Shown here one piece after another: positions 8,827-18,715 of a stretch of DNA of 64,000 nucleotides. The translations under genes were made by a program, and so were the position numbers. The stretch comes from Streptacidiphilus jiangxiensis (lineage in GTDB: Bacteria > Actinomycetota > Actinomycetes > Streptomycetales > Streptomycetaceae), in assembly GCF_900109465.1 (NCBI RefSeq), contig NZ_FOAZ01000005.1, positions 328,473 through 392,472 on the forward strand, given 5' to 3'. Numbering within the stretch: the first letter of the stretch is position 1; each line of letters begins with the position of its first letter. Under the pieces are notes generated by a model. The model was not told where the DNA came from. It saw nothing but the letters and a program-made list of their open reading frames with translations, and made no database searches.

Positions 8827-9204
8827 TCACCCGAACCACTTCTGCAGGGTCGCCTGCAGGACGGGGTAGAACGCCCCGGCCATCAGCAGGACCCAGACGG
8901 TCACGACGGTCCACAGCATCTGCGCCTGGTACTTCGGCCCCTTGGCCCAGAAGTCCACCGCGATGACCCGCAGGCCGTTCAGCGCGTGGAAGAGGATGGC
9001 GGCGGTCAGGCCGTACTCCATCAGGTTGACGAGCGGCGTCTTGTACGTCGCGATCACGCTGTTGTAGGCCTGCGGTGAGACGCGGACCAGTGCGGTGTCG
9101 AGGACGTGGGCGAACAGGAAGAAGAAGATGAGGACGCCGGTGACTCGATGAGCCACCCACGACCACATGCCTTCCCGGCCGCGGTACAGCGTTCCAGCCG
9201 GCAC
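8827..9204 (-). CDS. sdhC: Succinate dehydrogenase cytochrome b556 subunit
   Basis: 125 aa from the GTG at 9204 (VPAGTLYRGREGMWSW). A strong GGAGGG lies about 6 nt upstream and supports this start over a longer Arg-rich in-frame reading. Three membrane segments; SWVAHRVTGVLIFFFLFAHVLD holds the conserved SxxHRxTG motif and the haem-ligand His region. First gene of sdhCDAB. Confidence 0.92.
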   Translation of the reverse strand: MPAGTLYRGREGMWSWVAHRVTGVLIFFFLFAHVLDTALVRVSPQAYNSVIATYKTPLVNLMEYGLTAAILFHALNGLRVIAVDFWAKGPKYQAQMLWTVVTVWVLLMAGAFYPVLQATLQKWFG

Positions 9205-9507
9205 GGAAGAACCCTCCGGGAGCGGGGCGGGGGTCGCCCGATCAGCTCGGCGGCATCGTCGTCGGTGTCGGTCGGCCCGGCCGGATACGGTCCACCGGCC
9301 GCGGCCATCGTAGCCAGGCCGGAGGCTCGTGGGCCTGTCGGGGCCCCTGCGTCGGCCCGAGATCCACTCCGATGATCTGCCTGTGACCTGCCCGTGACCG
9401 GCCACAAGGGGCCCATCCCCGGTGTTTTCCCAGACAGGGCCCGCCTTCGCGCTGGCGGGCAGTCAAAGACGCAGGTTCCGGATGTGGGCGATCTCACCCT
9501 CGCGGTC
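9205..9507. other. Upstream region of the sdhCDAB operon
   Basis: About 300 bases without a credible gene. It holds the sdhC ribosome binding site (9209-9217) and the hairpin at 9439-9460. An sdh promoter must lie here if the operon is independent of the upstream OHCU-like gene, but I could not single out convincing -35/-10 hexamers. Confidence 0.5.
9439..9460 (-). terminator. Hairpin after the OHCU-decarboxylase-like gene
   Basis: GCCCGCC, an 8-base loop, then GGCGGGC. It lies about 50 bp downstream of the OHCU-like stop and before sdhC on the same strand, which suggests the sdh operon has its own promoter. No T-run is present. Confidence 0.5.
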
Positions 9508-10152
9508 TCACGAAGACGCCGAGGCGTGAGACGAGACCAGGTGGGTGAGCCGGCTCAGGGTGATCCGCCGCAGCTCCTCGGCGCTGGTGCTGCGCTCCTC
9601 GTCCGGATCGTTGCCCAGGCGGGCGCGGATGCTGACGAGGACGGTGTCCAGCATCTCGTCCGGCGGACAGTCCTCGAGGCTCACCACGAACACGTGCCCG
9701 AAGCGCGCCTCGTACGCGGCGTGGGCGGCGCGCAGCGCGGTCCGGGCGGCGTTGCTGCCCGGCGCGCGCATGCCCAACAGGGGCTGCGGCATGCAGCTCT
9801 CGTCGGCGAGGGCCTCCGTCAGGTCCCGGTGCGACATGTCGTACGACGCCTCGCTGGCCGCGGCGAGCAGCGCGCCCACATCCGGGTAGGGCCGGTGCGC
9901 GGCCATCCTTATCGCCCACCGCCGGCTCCCGCAGCAGGCCAACAGCGCCTCCTCCGCGGCACCGGGCGCCGCGTCGTTGAGGCGTGAGAGCCCCGGCAGG
10001 GGCGACTGTGGTGCGGACGGCGACGGGATCGGCGACCTGGCCAGCGGGTCCTCCTCGAACAGCGGCTTGGAGCCCTTGAGGTTAGGGGGTACGACCGACT
10101 GCGTCGGCACTGTACGAGACGCCGGAGGCGGTGCTGCAACGACGCCTGACAC
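9508..10152 (-). CDS. OHCU decarboxylase-like protein, catalytic motifs not recognisable
   Basis: 214 aa. The C-terminal 160 residues have the helical pattern of 2-oxo-4-hydroxy-4-carboxy-5-ureidoimidazoline decarboxylase, which completes urate-to-allantoin conversion: LSRLNDAAPGAAEEALLACC, YPDVGALLAAASEASYDM, and AHAAYEARFGHVFVVSLEDC. The HPxxG and SxxEQ segments that carry the catalytic His, Glu and Gln in true enzymes are not visible; DESCMPQPLLG stands where the first is expected. The first 50 residues are Pro/Ser-rich and may not all be translated. No other urate gene is nearby. It may be a repurposed paralog. Confidence 0.65.
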   Translation of the reverse strand: MSGVVAAPPPASRTVPTQSVVPPNLKGSKPLFEEDPLARSPIPSPSAPQSPLPGLSRLNDAAPGAAEEALLACCGSRRWAIRMAAHRPYPDVGALLAAASEASYDMSHRDLTEALADESCMPQPLLGMRAPGSNAARTALRAAHAAYEARFGHVFVVSLEDCPPDEMLDTVLVSIRARLGNDPDEERSTSAEELRRITLSRLTHLVSSHASASS

Positions 10153-10235
10153 AAGGATTCACTCGTACGGGGGATTAAGTCGAGAGTTGTGCGCCCGCAA
10201 TGTGAGACAGCGTCAGCTCTTTGCTCCCGTATGTG

Positions 10236-10304
10236 GTGGCACGACCCAGGGGCGCGGGGCTCCGCCGATATGCGGCGGAGCCCCGCGCCCCTGGGTCGTG
10301 CCAC
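10236..10304. repeat. 69-bp perfect palindrome, 32-bp arms and 5-base loop
   Basis: The arms begin GTGGCACGACCCAGGGGCGC and are exactly complementary over 32 bp around the loop atatg. It is downstream of the SDR gene, whose stop codon begins on the last base, and upstream of the OHCU-like gene, both on the minus strand. It can act as the SDR terminator. It shares the ggggcgcggggc core with the other intergenic hairpins. Confidence 0.85.
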
Positions 10305-11050
10305 TACTTGCGGTGCACCTTGTGCTGTGCGGCCTGGGCGCGGGGGCGGACGACCAGGAGGTCGATGTTCACGTGCGGGGGCCGGGTGGCCGCCCAGACG
10401 ATGGTGTCCGCGACGTCCTCCGCGGTGAGCGGGTCCGGCACGCCCGCGTAGACGGACGCGGCCCGTGCGGCGTCGCCGCGGAACCGGGTGAGCGCGAACT
10501 CGTCCGTCTTGACCATGCCGGGCGCGATCTCGATCACGCGGATCGGCTCGCCGACCAGCTCCAGGCGCAGCGTCCCCGCGATCGCGTGCGCGCCGGCCTT
10601 GGCCGCGACGTAACCGCCGCCGCCCTCGTACGCGGCGAACGCCGCGGTGGAGGACAGGACGAGCACGGTGCCGTCGCCGGAGGCGCGCAACGCCGGGAGG
10701 AACGCCTGGGTGGTGTGCAACACACCCAGCACGTTGACCTGGTACATCCGCAGCCAGTCCGCGGGGTCGCCCGCCTCGACCGACTCGCTGCCGAACGCCC
10801 CGCCGGCGTTGTTGACCAGGAGGTCCACCCGGTCGATCGTCGCCGCGAACGCGTCGACCGCCGCCCGGTCCGTCACGTCGACCGCGTGGACGCTCGCCGC
10901 CTCGCCGATCTCCTTCGCCAACGCCTCGAGGCGGTCGGCGCGCCGTGCGACCAGCGCCACGCGGTACCCGGCCGCGGCCAGTCCCCGTGCCGTTGCCGCC
11001 CCGATACCGCTGCTCGCGCCGGTCACGACCGCGACCTTCTGCACTGTCAT
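10304..11050 (-). CDS. SDR family oxidoreductase (YdfG-like)
   Basis: 248 aa from the ATG at 11050, chosen because GGGAGGA lies about 9 nt upstream; an ATG at 11068 is in frame but lacks a site. TGASSGIGAAT is the NADP(H)-binding glycine motif, NNAGG follows, then SS and YVAAKAG for the catalytic Ser-Tyr-Lys. VIEIAPGMVKTDEF is typical of the YdfG group that oxidises 3-hydroxy acids or serine. Exact substrate unknown. Monocistronic: a hairpin follows and the acyl-CoA mutase gene is divergent. Confidence 0.85.
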   Translation of the reverse strand: MTVQKVAVVTGASSGIGAATARGLAAAGYRVALVARRADRLEALAKEIGEAASVHAVDVTDRAAVDAFAATIDRVDLLVNNAGGAFGSESVEAGDPADWLRMYQVNVLGVLHTTQAFLPALRASGDGTVLVLSSTAAFAAYEGGGGYVAAKAGAHAIAGTLRLELVGEPIRVIEIAPGMVKTDEFALTRFRGDAARAASVYAGVPDPLTAEDVADTIVWAATRPPHVNIDLLVVRPRAQAAQHKVHRK

Positions 11051-11173
11051 CTGATCCGTTCCTCCCATGGCGTTGCCCCGGCGTGGGCAACCTCCCAGAT
11101 GATGCGACTCCTGCCCGCCCGCGCGCATCATTACCGTACGTAGCGATTTGGTCGCCCAGCCGCGGAGGACCCC

Positions 11174-12757
11174 ATGGCCCGCCTGTCCGAGTCCGGTCTG
11201 CCCATCGAGCCCGTCTACGGGCCGGCCGCCCAGGAGGGCTGGGATCCGGCGACCGAGCTCGGCGAGCCGGGGCGGTTCCCGTTCACCCGCGGCGTCTACC
11301 CGACGATGTACACGGGCAAGCCGTGGACCATGCGGCAGTACGCCGGCTTCGGCACCGCCGCGGAGTCCAACGGTCGCTACCAGCAGCTGATCGCCAACGG
11401 CACCATGGGCCTGTCCGTCGCCTTCGACCTGCCGACCCAGATGGGCTACGACTCCGACGCGGCGATCGCGCACGGCGAGGTCGGCAAGGTCGGCGTGGCG
11501 ATCGACTCGGTCGAGGACATGGGGGTGCTCTTCGGCGGCATCCCGCTGGGTGAGGTCTCCACCTCGATGACCATCAACGCGCCCGCGTCGCTGCTGCTCC
11601 TGCTCTACCAGCTGGTGGGCGAGGCCCAGGGCGTGCCGTCCGCCCGGCTGACCGGCACGATCCAGAACGACGTGCTGAAGGAGTACATCGCCCGCGGCAC
11701 CTACATCTTCCCGCCCAAGCCCTCGCTGCGGCTGATCGCGGACATCTTCAGGTACTGCAGGGCCGAGATCCCACGCTGGAACACCATCTCCATCTCCGGG
11801 TACCACATGGCCGAGGCCGGGGCGACGCCCGCGCAGGAGATCGCGTTCACCCTCGCCAACGGCATCGAGTACGTCCGCACCGCGCTGGCGGCCGGCATGG
11901 ACGTGGACGACTTCGCGCCGCGCCTGTCCTTCTTCTTCGTCTCGCGCACCACGATCCTGGAGGAGGTGGCCAAGTTCCGGGCCGCCCGCCGGATCTGGGC
12001 GCGGGTCATGAAGGAGGAGTTCAAGGCGGAGAACCCGAGGTCGATGATGCTGCGGTTCCACACCCAGACCGCCGGCGTGCAGCTGACCGCGCAGCAGCCC
12101 GAGGTGAACCTGGTGCGCGTCTCGATCCAGGCGCTGGCCGCTGTGCTGGGCGGCACGCAGTCGCTGCACACCAACAGCTTCGACGAGGCCATCGCGCTGC
12201 CGACGGAGAAGTCCGCGCGTCTCGCACTGCGCACCCAGCAGGTGCTGGCGTACGAGAGCGACGTGACCGCGACGGTGGACCCGTTCGCGGGCTCCTACGT
12301 GGTGGAGCGGCTGACCGACGAGGTCGAGGCGGCGGCCCTGGAGCTGATGGCCAGGATCGAGGAGATGGGCGGCGCGGTCGCCGGTATCGAGCGCGGCTAC
12401 CAGAAGTCCGAGATCGAGCGCAGCGCCTACCAGGTGGCGCTGCAGACGGACTCCGGTGAGCGGACCGTCGTCGGCGTCAACCGCTTCCAGCTGGACGAGG
12501 AGGAGCCGTACGCGCCGCTGAGGGTCGACCCGGCGATCGAGCGGCAGCAGGCCGAGCGCCTGGCGAAGCTCCGCGCGGACCGCGACAACGCGGCGGTGGA
12601 CCGCGCCCTGTCCGCACTCAGGCGTGCGGCGGAGACCGCCGACGAGAACGTGCTGTACCCGATGAAGGAGGCGCTCGCCGCCCGTGCCACGGTCGGGGAG
12701 ACCTGCGACGCGCTGCGCCAGGTCTGGGGGACGTATGTGCCCGTCGACAGCTTCTGA
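11174..12757 (+). CDS. Acyl-CoA mutase large subunit (methylmalonyl-CoA mutase family)
   Basis: 527 aa, catalytic alpha/beta barrel of the coenzyme-B12-dependent acyl-CoA mutases: [51 protein letters not shown] and [10 protein letters not shown]. The protein stops after the barrel; there is no C-terminal B12-binding domain (no DxHxxG), so it should need a separate small subunit, as isobutyryl-CoA mutase does. None is in this window. The substrate is not certain: the sequence looks closer to the methylmalonyl-type barrel than to IcmA. A good ribosome binding site (GGAGGACCCC) precedes the ATG. Confidence 0.85.
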   Translation: MARLSESGLPIEPVYGPAAQEGWDPATELGEPGRFPFTRGVYPTMYTGKPWTMRQYAGFGTAAESNGRYQQLIANGTMGLSVAFDLPTQMGYDSDAAIAHGEVGKVGVAIDSVEDMGVLFGGIPLGEVSTSMTINAPASLLLLLYQLVGEAQGVPSARLTGTIQNDVLKEYIARGTYIFPPKPSLRLIADIFRYCRAEIPRWNTISISGYHMAEAGATPAQEIAFTLANGIEYVRTALAAGMDVDDFAPRLSFFFVSRTTILEEVAKFRAARRIWARVMKEEFKAENPRSMMLRFHTQTAGVQLTAQQPEVNLVRVSIQALAAVLGGTQSLHTNSFDEAIALPTEKSARLALRTQQVLAYESDVTATVDPFAGSYVVERLTDEVEAAALELMARIEEMGGAVAGIERGYQKSEIERSAYQVALQTDSGERTVVGVNRFQLDEEEPYAPLRVDPAIERQQAERLAKLRADRDNAAVDRALSALRRAAETADENVLYPMKEALAARATVGETCDALRQVWGTYVPVDSF

Positions 12758-12801
12758 CGCCTCGCCGCGGCTCGCCGCCGACGGTTCCTGCAACCTCCGG
12801 C

Positions 12802-12832
12802 CTGCTCGCTCGTTGATCCTTTGAGCGAGCAG
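12802..12832 (+). terminator. Hairpin after the acyl-CoA mutase gene
   Basis: CTGCTCGCTC, an 11-base loop, then GAGCGAGCAG. It starts 45 bases after the mutase stop and separates it from the amidohydrolase gene. Confidence 0.65.
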
Positions 12833-12971
12833 TGCGGGAGGCAGCGTGAAAAAGAACCCCTACCCCGTCCGGGGCGGCTCATGCGCCGAGCGGGCGACAA
12901 CTTTCTCGTCCGGCGGTATGAATTTCGGTGATCCCCTGCCCCAACCGCCCCAGGGCCGTAGCCTTGTCGAG

Positions 12972-14162
12972 GTGAACCAGTCCCATGAGCTGCGGTCCCG
13001 CGTCGACGCCCTCCAGTCCGAACTGATCGCCTTCCGGCGTGATCTGCACATGCACCCGGAGCTGGGCCGGCAGGAAGTACGCACCACCGGGCTCATCAAG
13101 ACCAGGCTCGAGCAGGCCGGCCTCGCGCCGCGCGTGCTGCCGGGCGGCACGGGGTTGCTCTGCGACATCGTTCCGGCCGGTCTCTCCGCCGAGCGCGGCG
13201 TGATGGGCTTCCGCGCCGACATCGACGCGCTGCCGATCGACGACGCCAAGCCGCTCGACGTGCCCTACCGCTCCACCGTGCCCGGCGTCTGCCACGCCTG
13301 CGGGCACGACGTGCACACCACCGTCGTCCTCGGCACCGCCGTCGTGCTGGCCGAGGCGGCCCGGCAGGGCCGGCTGCGCCGGCCGGTGCGCCTGGTGTTC
13401 CAGCCCGCCGAGGAGCAGATGCCGGGCGGTGCGCTGGACGTCATCAAGGCGGGCGTGCTGCCGGGCCTGGAGCGGATCTTCGCGGTGCACTGCGACCCGC
13501 GGGTCGAGGTGGGCCGGATCGGTCTCAAGGTCGGCGCCATCACCTCCGCCTGCGACCTGCTGAAGCTCAGCCTCGACGGCCCCGGCGGTCACACCGCCCG
13601 CCCGCACCTGACCACCGACCTGGTGATGGCCGTCGCCAAGACCGCCACCGAGCTGCCGGCGGCGCTGCAGCGGCGGATGGACCCGCGCTGGGGCGTGAGC
13701 CTGGTGTGGGGCCGGATCGAGTCCGGTTCGGCGGCCAACGCGATCCCGCAGCACGCCGAACTGGAGGGCACCGTCCGCTGCCTGGAGACGGCCGGGTGGC
13801 GCGAGGCGCCGGGCGCGATCGACGAACTGGCCGGGCAGATCGCGGAGACCCACCGGGCCAAGTGGGTGCTGGACTACCGCCGCGGTGTGCCGCCTGTGGT
13901 CAACGAGGCGGAGTCGATCGCGCTGCTGGAGCGGACCATGACGGAACGGTTCGGCGCGGACGCGGTCGAGCCGACCGAGCAGAGCCTGGGCGGCGAGGAC
14001 TTCTCCTGGTACCTCCAGGAGGTGCCGGGCGCGCTGGCCCGTCTGGGCGTGCGCGCGCCGGACGAGCAGGGCGTGCGCGACCTGCACCAGGGCACCTTCG
14101 ACGCGGACGAGCGCGCGATCGGCATCGGCGTGGAGCTCTTCAGCGCCCTCGCGCTGGGCTGA
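12972..14162 (+). CDS. M20 family metallo-amidohydrolase
   Basis: 396 aa from the GTG at 12972, which gives the family-typical start SHELRSRVDALQSELIAFRRDLHMHPELG. In-frame alternatives are ATG 12918 and GTG 12846; the latter has GGGAGG upstream but adds 42 atypical residues. Metal and catalytic motifs are present: FRADIDALPI, CHACGHDVHT, QPAEEQMPGGA and GGEDFSWYL. These enzymes hydrolyse N-acyl amino acids such as hippurate or indoleacetyl conjugates in the cytoplasm. Substrate unknown. A hairpin follows. Confidence 0.85.
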   Translation: MNQSHELRSRVDALQSELIAFRRDLHMHPELGRQEVRTTGLIKTRLEQAGLAPRVLPGGTGLLCDIVPAGLSAERGVMGFRADIDALPIDDAKPLDVPYRSTVPGVCHACGHDVHTTVVLGTAVVLAEAARQGRLRRPVRLVFQPAEEQMPGGALDVIKAGVLPGLERIFAVHCDPRVEVGRIGLKVGAITSACDLLKLSLDGPGGHTARPHLTTDLVMAVAKTATELPAALQRRMDPRWGVSLVWGRIESGSAANAIPQHAELEGTVRCLETAGWREAPGAIDELAGQIAETHRAKWVLDYRRGVPPVVNEAESIALLERTMTERFGADAVEPTEQSLGGEDFSWYLQEVPGALARLGVRAPDEQGVRDLHQGTFDADERAIGIGVELFSALALG

Positions 14163-14207
14163 GTCGGCCGACCCGATCGCTGGGCTGTTCGAAACCGACA
14201 CGCGGAC

Positions 14208-14240
14208 AAACGACGTCGACCCTCCAGGGCGGCGTCGTTT
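14208..14240 (+). terminator. Terminator after the amidohydrolase gene
   Basis: AAACGACG pairs with CGTCGTTT across a 17-base centre and ends in a short T-rich stretch. Confidence 0.65.
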
Positions 14241-14383
14241 GGTGTCTCATGGTGTTGACAGGTGTGCGCCGAGCGAGCGAAATCGGAGTGGCCAAGTCCG
14301 TTTCATTCGACCTCTTCGCCGGGCTCGCGAGGGGAGAAATGCGACGATCTGATAACGGCCCTGTGGCCGTAATCCAAATGTGT

Positions 14384-14397
14384 TCTACGCGCGTTAA
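14384..14397 (+). promoter_or_regulatory. Nucleoside-regulon operator, ABC importer operon
   Basis: TCTACGCGCGTTAA, 11 of 14 matching the palindrome TCTACGCGCGTAGA shared with deoA, add, deoC and punA. It lies 79 bases before the lipoprotein start, in a 313-base region (14163-14475) with no gene. A possible -10, TAACCT (14395-14400), overlaps its right end, as expected of a repressor site. Confidence 0.7.
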
Positions 14398-14475
14398 CCT
14401 CGCATCCAATCGGTTGAGCAAAGCCGCTCCCTGCCCCCGGGCTCTGCGATGTCGGCTCCGTGTCTGGAGGATTTG

Positions 14476-15561
14476 ATGAACAAGCCCGTTGGCCTGGCCG
14501 TCATCGCGACAGTGGTCGCCCTGACCGCCACGGCGTGCGGTTCGAAGCCTGTGTCGACCTCGGGTTCCAGCAGCTCCGCCCAGGCCGGCGGCAGCTTCAA
14601 GGCGTGCATGGTCACCGACACCGGCGGTCTGGACGACCACTCGTTCAACGCCGAGTCCTGGGCCGGCATGCAGGACGCCGCCAAGGCCAACCCCAACATC
14701 CACGTTCAGAACGCCACCTCGGCGACGGAGAACGACTACACCAGCAACATCGCCGGCTTCGTCTCCGCCCAGTGCAAGCTGATCGTCACGGTCGGCTTCG
14801 CCATGAACACCGCCACGGTCGACTCGGCCAAGAAGAACCCCAACCAGCACTACGCGATCGTCGACAACACCTCGACCAAGCCGCAGGTGCAGGGCCTGGA
14901 GTTCAACACCGCGCAGGGCGGCTTCCTCGGCGGCTACTTCGCGGCCGGTATGACCAAGACCGGCAAGGTCGCCACCTTCGGTGGCGCCAACTACCCGACC
15001 GTCACCGTCTACATGGACGGCTTCTGGGAGGGTGTGCAGTACTACAACCAGAAGCACGGCACCCACGTGCAGGTCCTCGGCTGGGACGAGACCAAGCAGC
15101 AGGGCACCTTCGACCCGACCCAGTCCTTCACCGACCAGGCCGGTGGCAAGCAGATCGCCGCGACCTTCCAGTCCGAGGGCGCCGACATCGTCTTCCCGGT
15201 CGCCGGCGGCACCGGCATCGGTGCGCTGACCCAGGCCCAGTCCTCGGGTGGCAAGCTCAACGCCATCTGGGTCGACGACGACGGCTTCGTCTCCAACCCG
15301 CAGTACGGCTCCGTCATCATGACGTCCGTCACCAAGGGCATCGCCACCGCCGTGAGCACCTCGGTGCAGGCGGCCGCGGCGGGCAACTTCACCGCCACCC
15401 CGTTCGTCGGCACGCTGGCGAACAACGGCACCGGCCTGGCTCCGTTCCACGACTTCGCGTCCAAGGTGCCGGCCAGCCTGACCTCCGAGCTCGCGACGGT
15501 CAAGCAGGACATCATCAACGGCACCATCAAGATCCAGTCCAAGAGCCAGCCGACCGGCTGA
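14476..15561 (+). CDS. BMP family nucleoside-binding lipoprotein of ABC importer
   Basis: 361 aa. The ATG at 14476 follows a textbook GGAGG site. The signal peptide ends in ALTATACGS, a lipobox-like sequence with the lipidated Cys near residue 19. The mature protein is of the Med/BMP periplasmic-binding class (CMVTDTGGLDDHSFN, GFAMNTATVDSAKKNP, VFPVAGGTGIGAL), which binds purine and pyrimidine nucleosides outside the cell. It is followed by the ATPase and two permeases, then cytidine deaminase, which supports nucleosides as substrate. Confidence 0.9.
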   Translation: MNKPVGLAVIATVVALTATACGSKPVSTSGSSSSAQAGGSFKACMVTDTGGLDDHSFNAESWAGMQDAAKANPNIHVQNATSATENDYTSNIAGFVSAQCKLIVTVGFAMNTATVDSAKKNPNQHYAIVDNTSTKPQVQGLEFNTAQGGFLGGYFAAGMTKTGKVATFGGANYPTVTVYMDGFWEGVQYYNQKHGTHVQVLGWDETKQQGTFDPTQSFTDQAGGKQIAATFQSEGADIVFPVAGGTGIGALTQAQSSGGKLNAIWVDDDGFVSNPQYGSVIMTSVTKGIATAVSTSVQAAAAGNFTATPFVGTLANNGTGLAPFHDFASKVPASLTSELATVKQDIINGTIKIQSKSQPTG

Positions 15562-15575
15562 TTCCGGACGGTCCG

Positions 15576-15603
15576 GGGCGGGTGTGCGCGAGCGCACCCG
15601 CCC
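15576..15603 (+). terminator. Intercistronic hairpin between lipoprotein and ATPase genes
   Basis: GGGCGGGTG pairs with CACCCGCCC around a 10-base centre, 15 bases after the lipoprotein stop. There is no T-run. Such hairpins often stabilise or partly terminate the mRNA so that binding protein exceeds transporter; that role is inference. Confidence 0.6.
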
Positions 15604-15731
15604 ACCGGCCTGTCGGCACCTGGACGCGGCGTCCCCGGACGGACCTGCGCCCAGGGTCTGGCGGGTCCGTCAAGTCCTCGATAGCTTCCGCCGATCGACT
15701 CTGATGCCCGGCGTGAGGAGTGTGTTCACAA

Positions 15732-17329
<1,598 letters not shown>

Positions 17330-17333
<4 letters not shown>

Positions 17334-18715
17334 GCACGCCCGAACCTGAGAAGAACGAGCCCGCCGCCGAGCCGGCGAAGGACGCCGCGGCAGCCGCGTC
17401 CGCCGCGCCCGCCGCGACGAAGGCCCCGAAGCCGGAGCGTCCGCCCCGCGACTGGGGTGTGATCATCCGGAACGTCTTCACCGCGGAGAACTCCGCGACG
17501 GTGACCTTCCTGGCCATCGTGCTCGCCCTGGTCGTCGGCGCGATCATGATCGTGCTGTCGAACACCGAGACGATGAACAAGCTCGGCTACTTCTTCGCCT
17601 CGCCGGGCGACTTCCTCTCCGCGGCCTGGAACGACATCTCGAGCGCCTACTCCTCGCTGTTCAAGGGCGCGATCTTCGACCCGGCGACGATCTCCGGCAC
17701 CCCGGAGCAGTTCTTCGGCCCGATCTCGAACACGCTCGAGTACGCCACCCCGCTGATCTTCGGCGGCCTGGCGATCTCCGTCGCCTTCCGGGCCGGCATG
17801 TTCAACATCGGTGGCCAGGGCCAGCTGATCGTCGGCGCGATCTTCGCCTCGTACGTCGGCTTCTCCTGGACCGCGCTGCCCGGTCTGCTGCACATGCTGG
17901 TGGCCGTGCTGGCCGGCGTCGTCGGCGGCATGCTCTACGGCGGCATCGTCGGCTGGCTGAAGGCCTACCGCGGCGCCCACGAGGTGATCGTCACGATCAT
18001 GCTCAACTACGTCGCCTTCCTCTTCCTCGGTGGCTGGCTGCTGAACACCTCGGTGTTCCACGACGCCGCCGCGGCGGGTCAGGCGGTCGGCAAGCCGGCC
18101 ACCCCGAGCGCGGTGCTGCCGCACCTCTTCGGTGACCAGCTCTTCACCGACATCGGCCTGGTCTTCGCGCTGCTCGCGACCGTCGCCGTGGCCTGGTTCT
18201 TCCAGCGCAGCAAGCTCGGCTTCGAGGTCCGCGCGGTCGGCCTGCGGCCGAGCGCCGCCAAGACCGCCGGCATCAACGTCAGCCGGGTGCAGATCGCGGC
18301 CATGCTGATCTCCGGCGGACTGATGGGCCTGATCGGCGTCACCCAGACCCTGGGCCTCGCCAACCCGAACAACAACTCGCTGAGCCCGAACCTCGACGCC
18401 GGCCTCGGCTTCACCGCGATCACCGTCGCCCTCCTCGGCCGTACCAAGCCGTGGGGCGTCGTCTGGGCCTCGCTGCTGTTCGGCGCGCTGCAGGCGGGCG
18501 GTGCCCTGATGCAGACGCAGGCACAGGTCTCCATCGAGGTCATCACGGTCATCCAGGCCCTGATCGTCATCTTCGTCGCGGCGCCGCGGCTGGTGAAGGA
18601 GATCTTCCACCTGCGCGCCCACAAGATCGACACAGGCGCCAAGGGTGAGGAAGCCCCGCCGCCCGTCGACCCGTTCCACACCGACACCACGACCGCTGCC
18701 GGAGGCGAGGCATGA
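17330..18715 (+). CDS. Nucleoside ABC transporter permease 1
   Basis: 461 aa. A 50-residue Ala/Pro/Lys/Glu-rich cytoplasmic tail precedes about ten hydrophobic segments. [19 protein letters not shown] and [17 protein letters not shown] are family motifs of the BPD_transp_2 permeases that pair with BMP proteins. The start overlaps the ATPase stop (GTGA) and the next permease overlaps by 4 bp, so translation is coupled. Confidence 0.92.

Noticed and set aside
9205-9405. 192-residue version of SdhC
   Set aside because: The extra 67 residues are Arg/Pro-rich and out of character; the GTG at 9204 has a strong ribosome binding site and the family-typical start.
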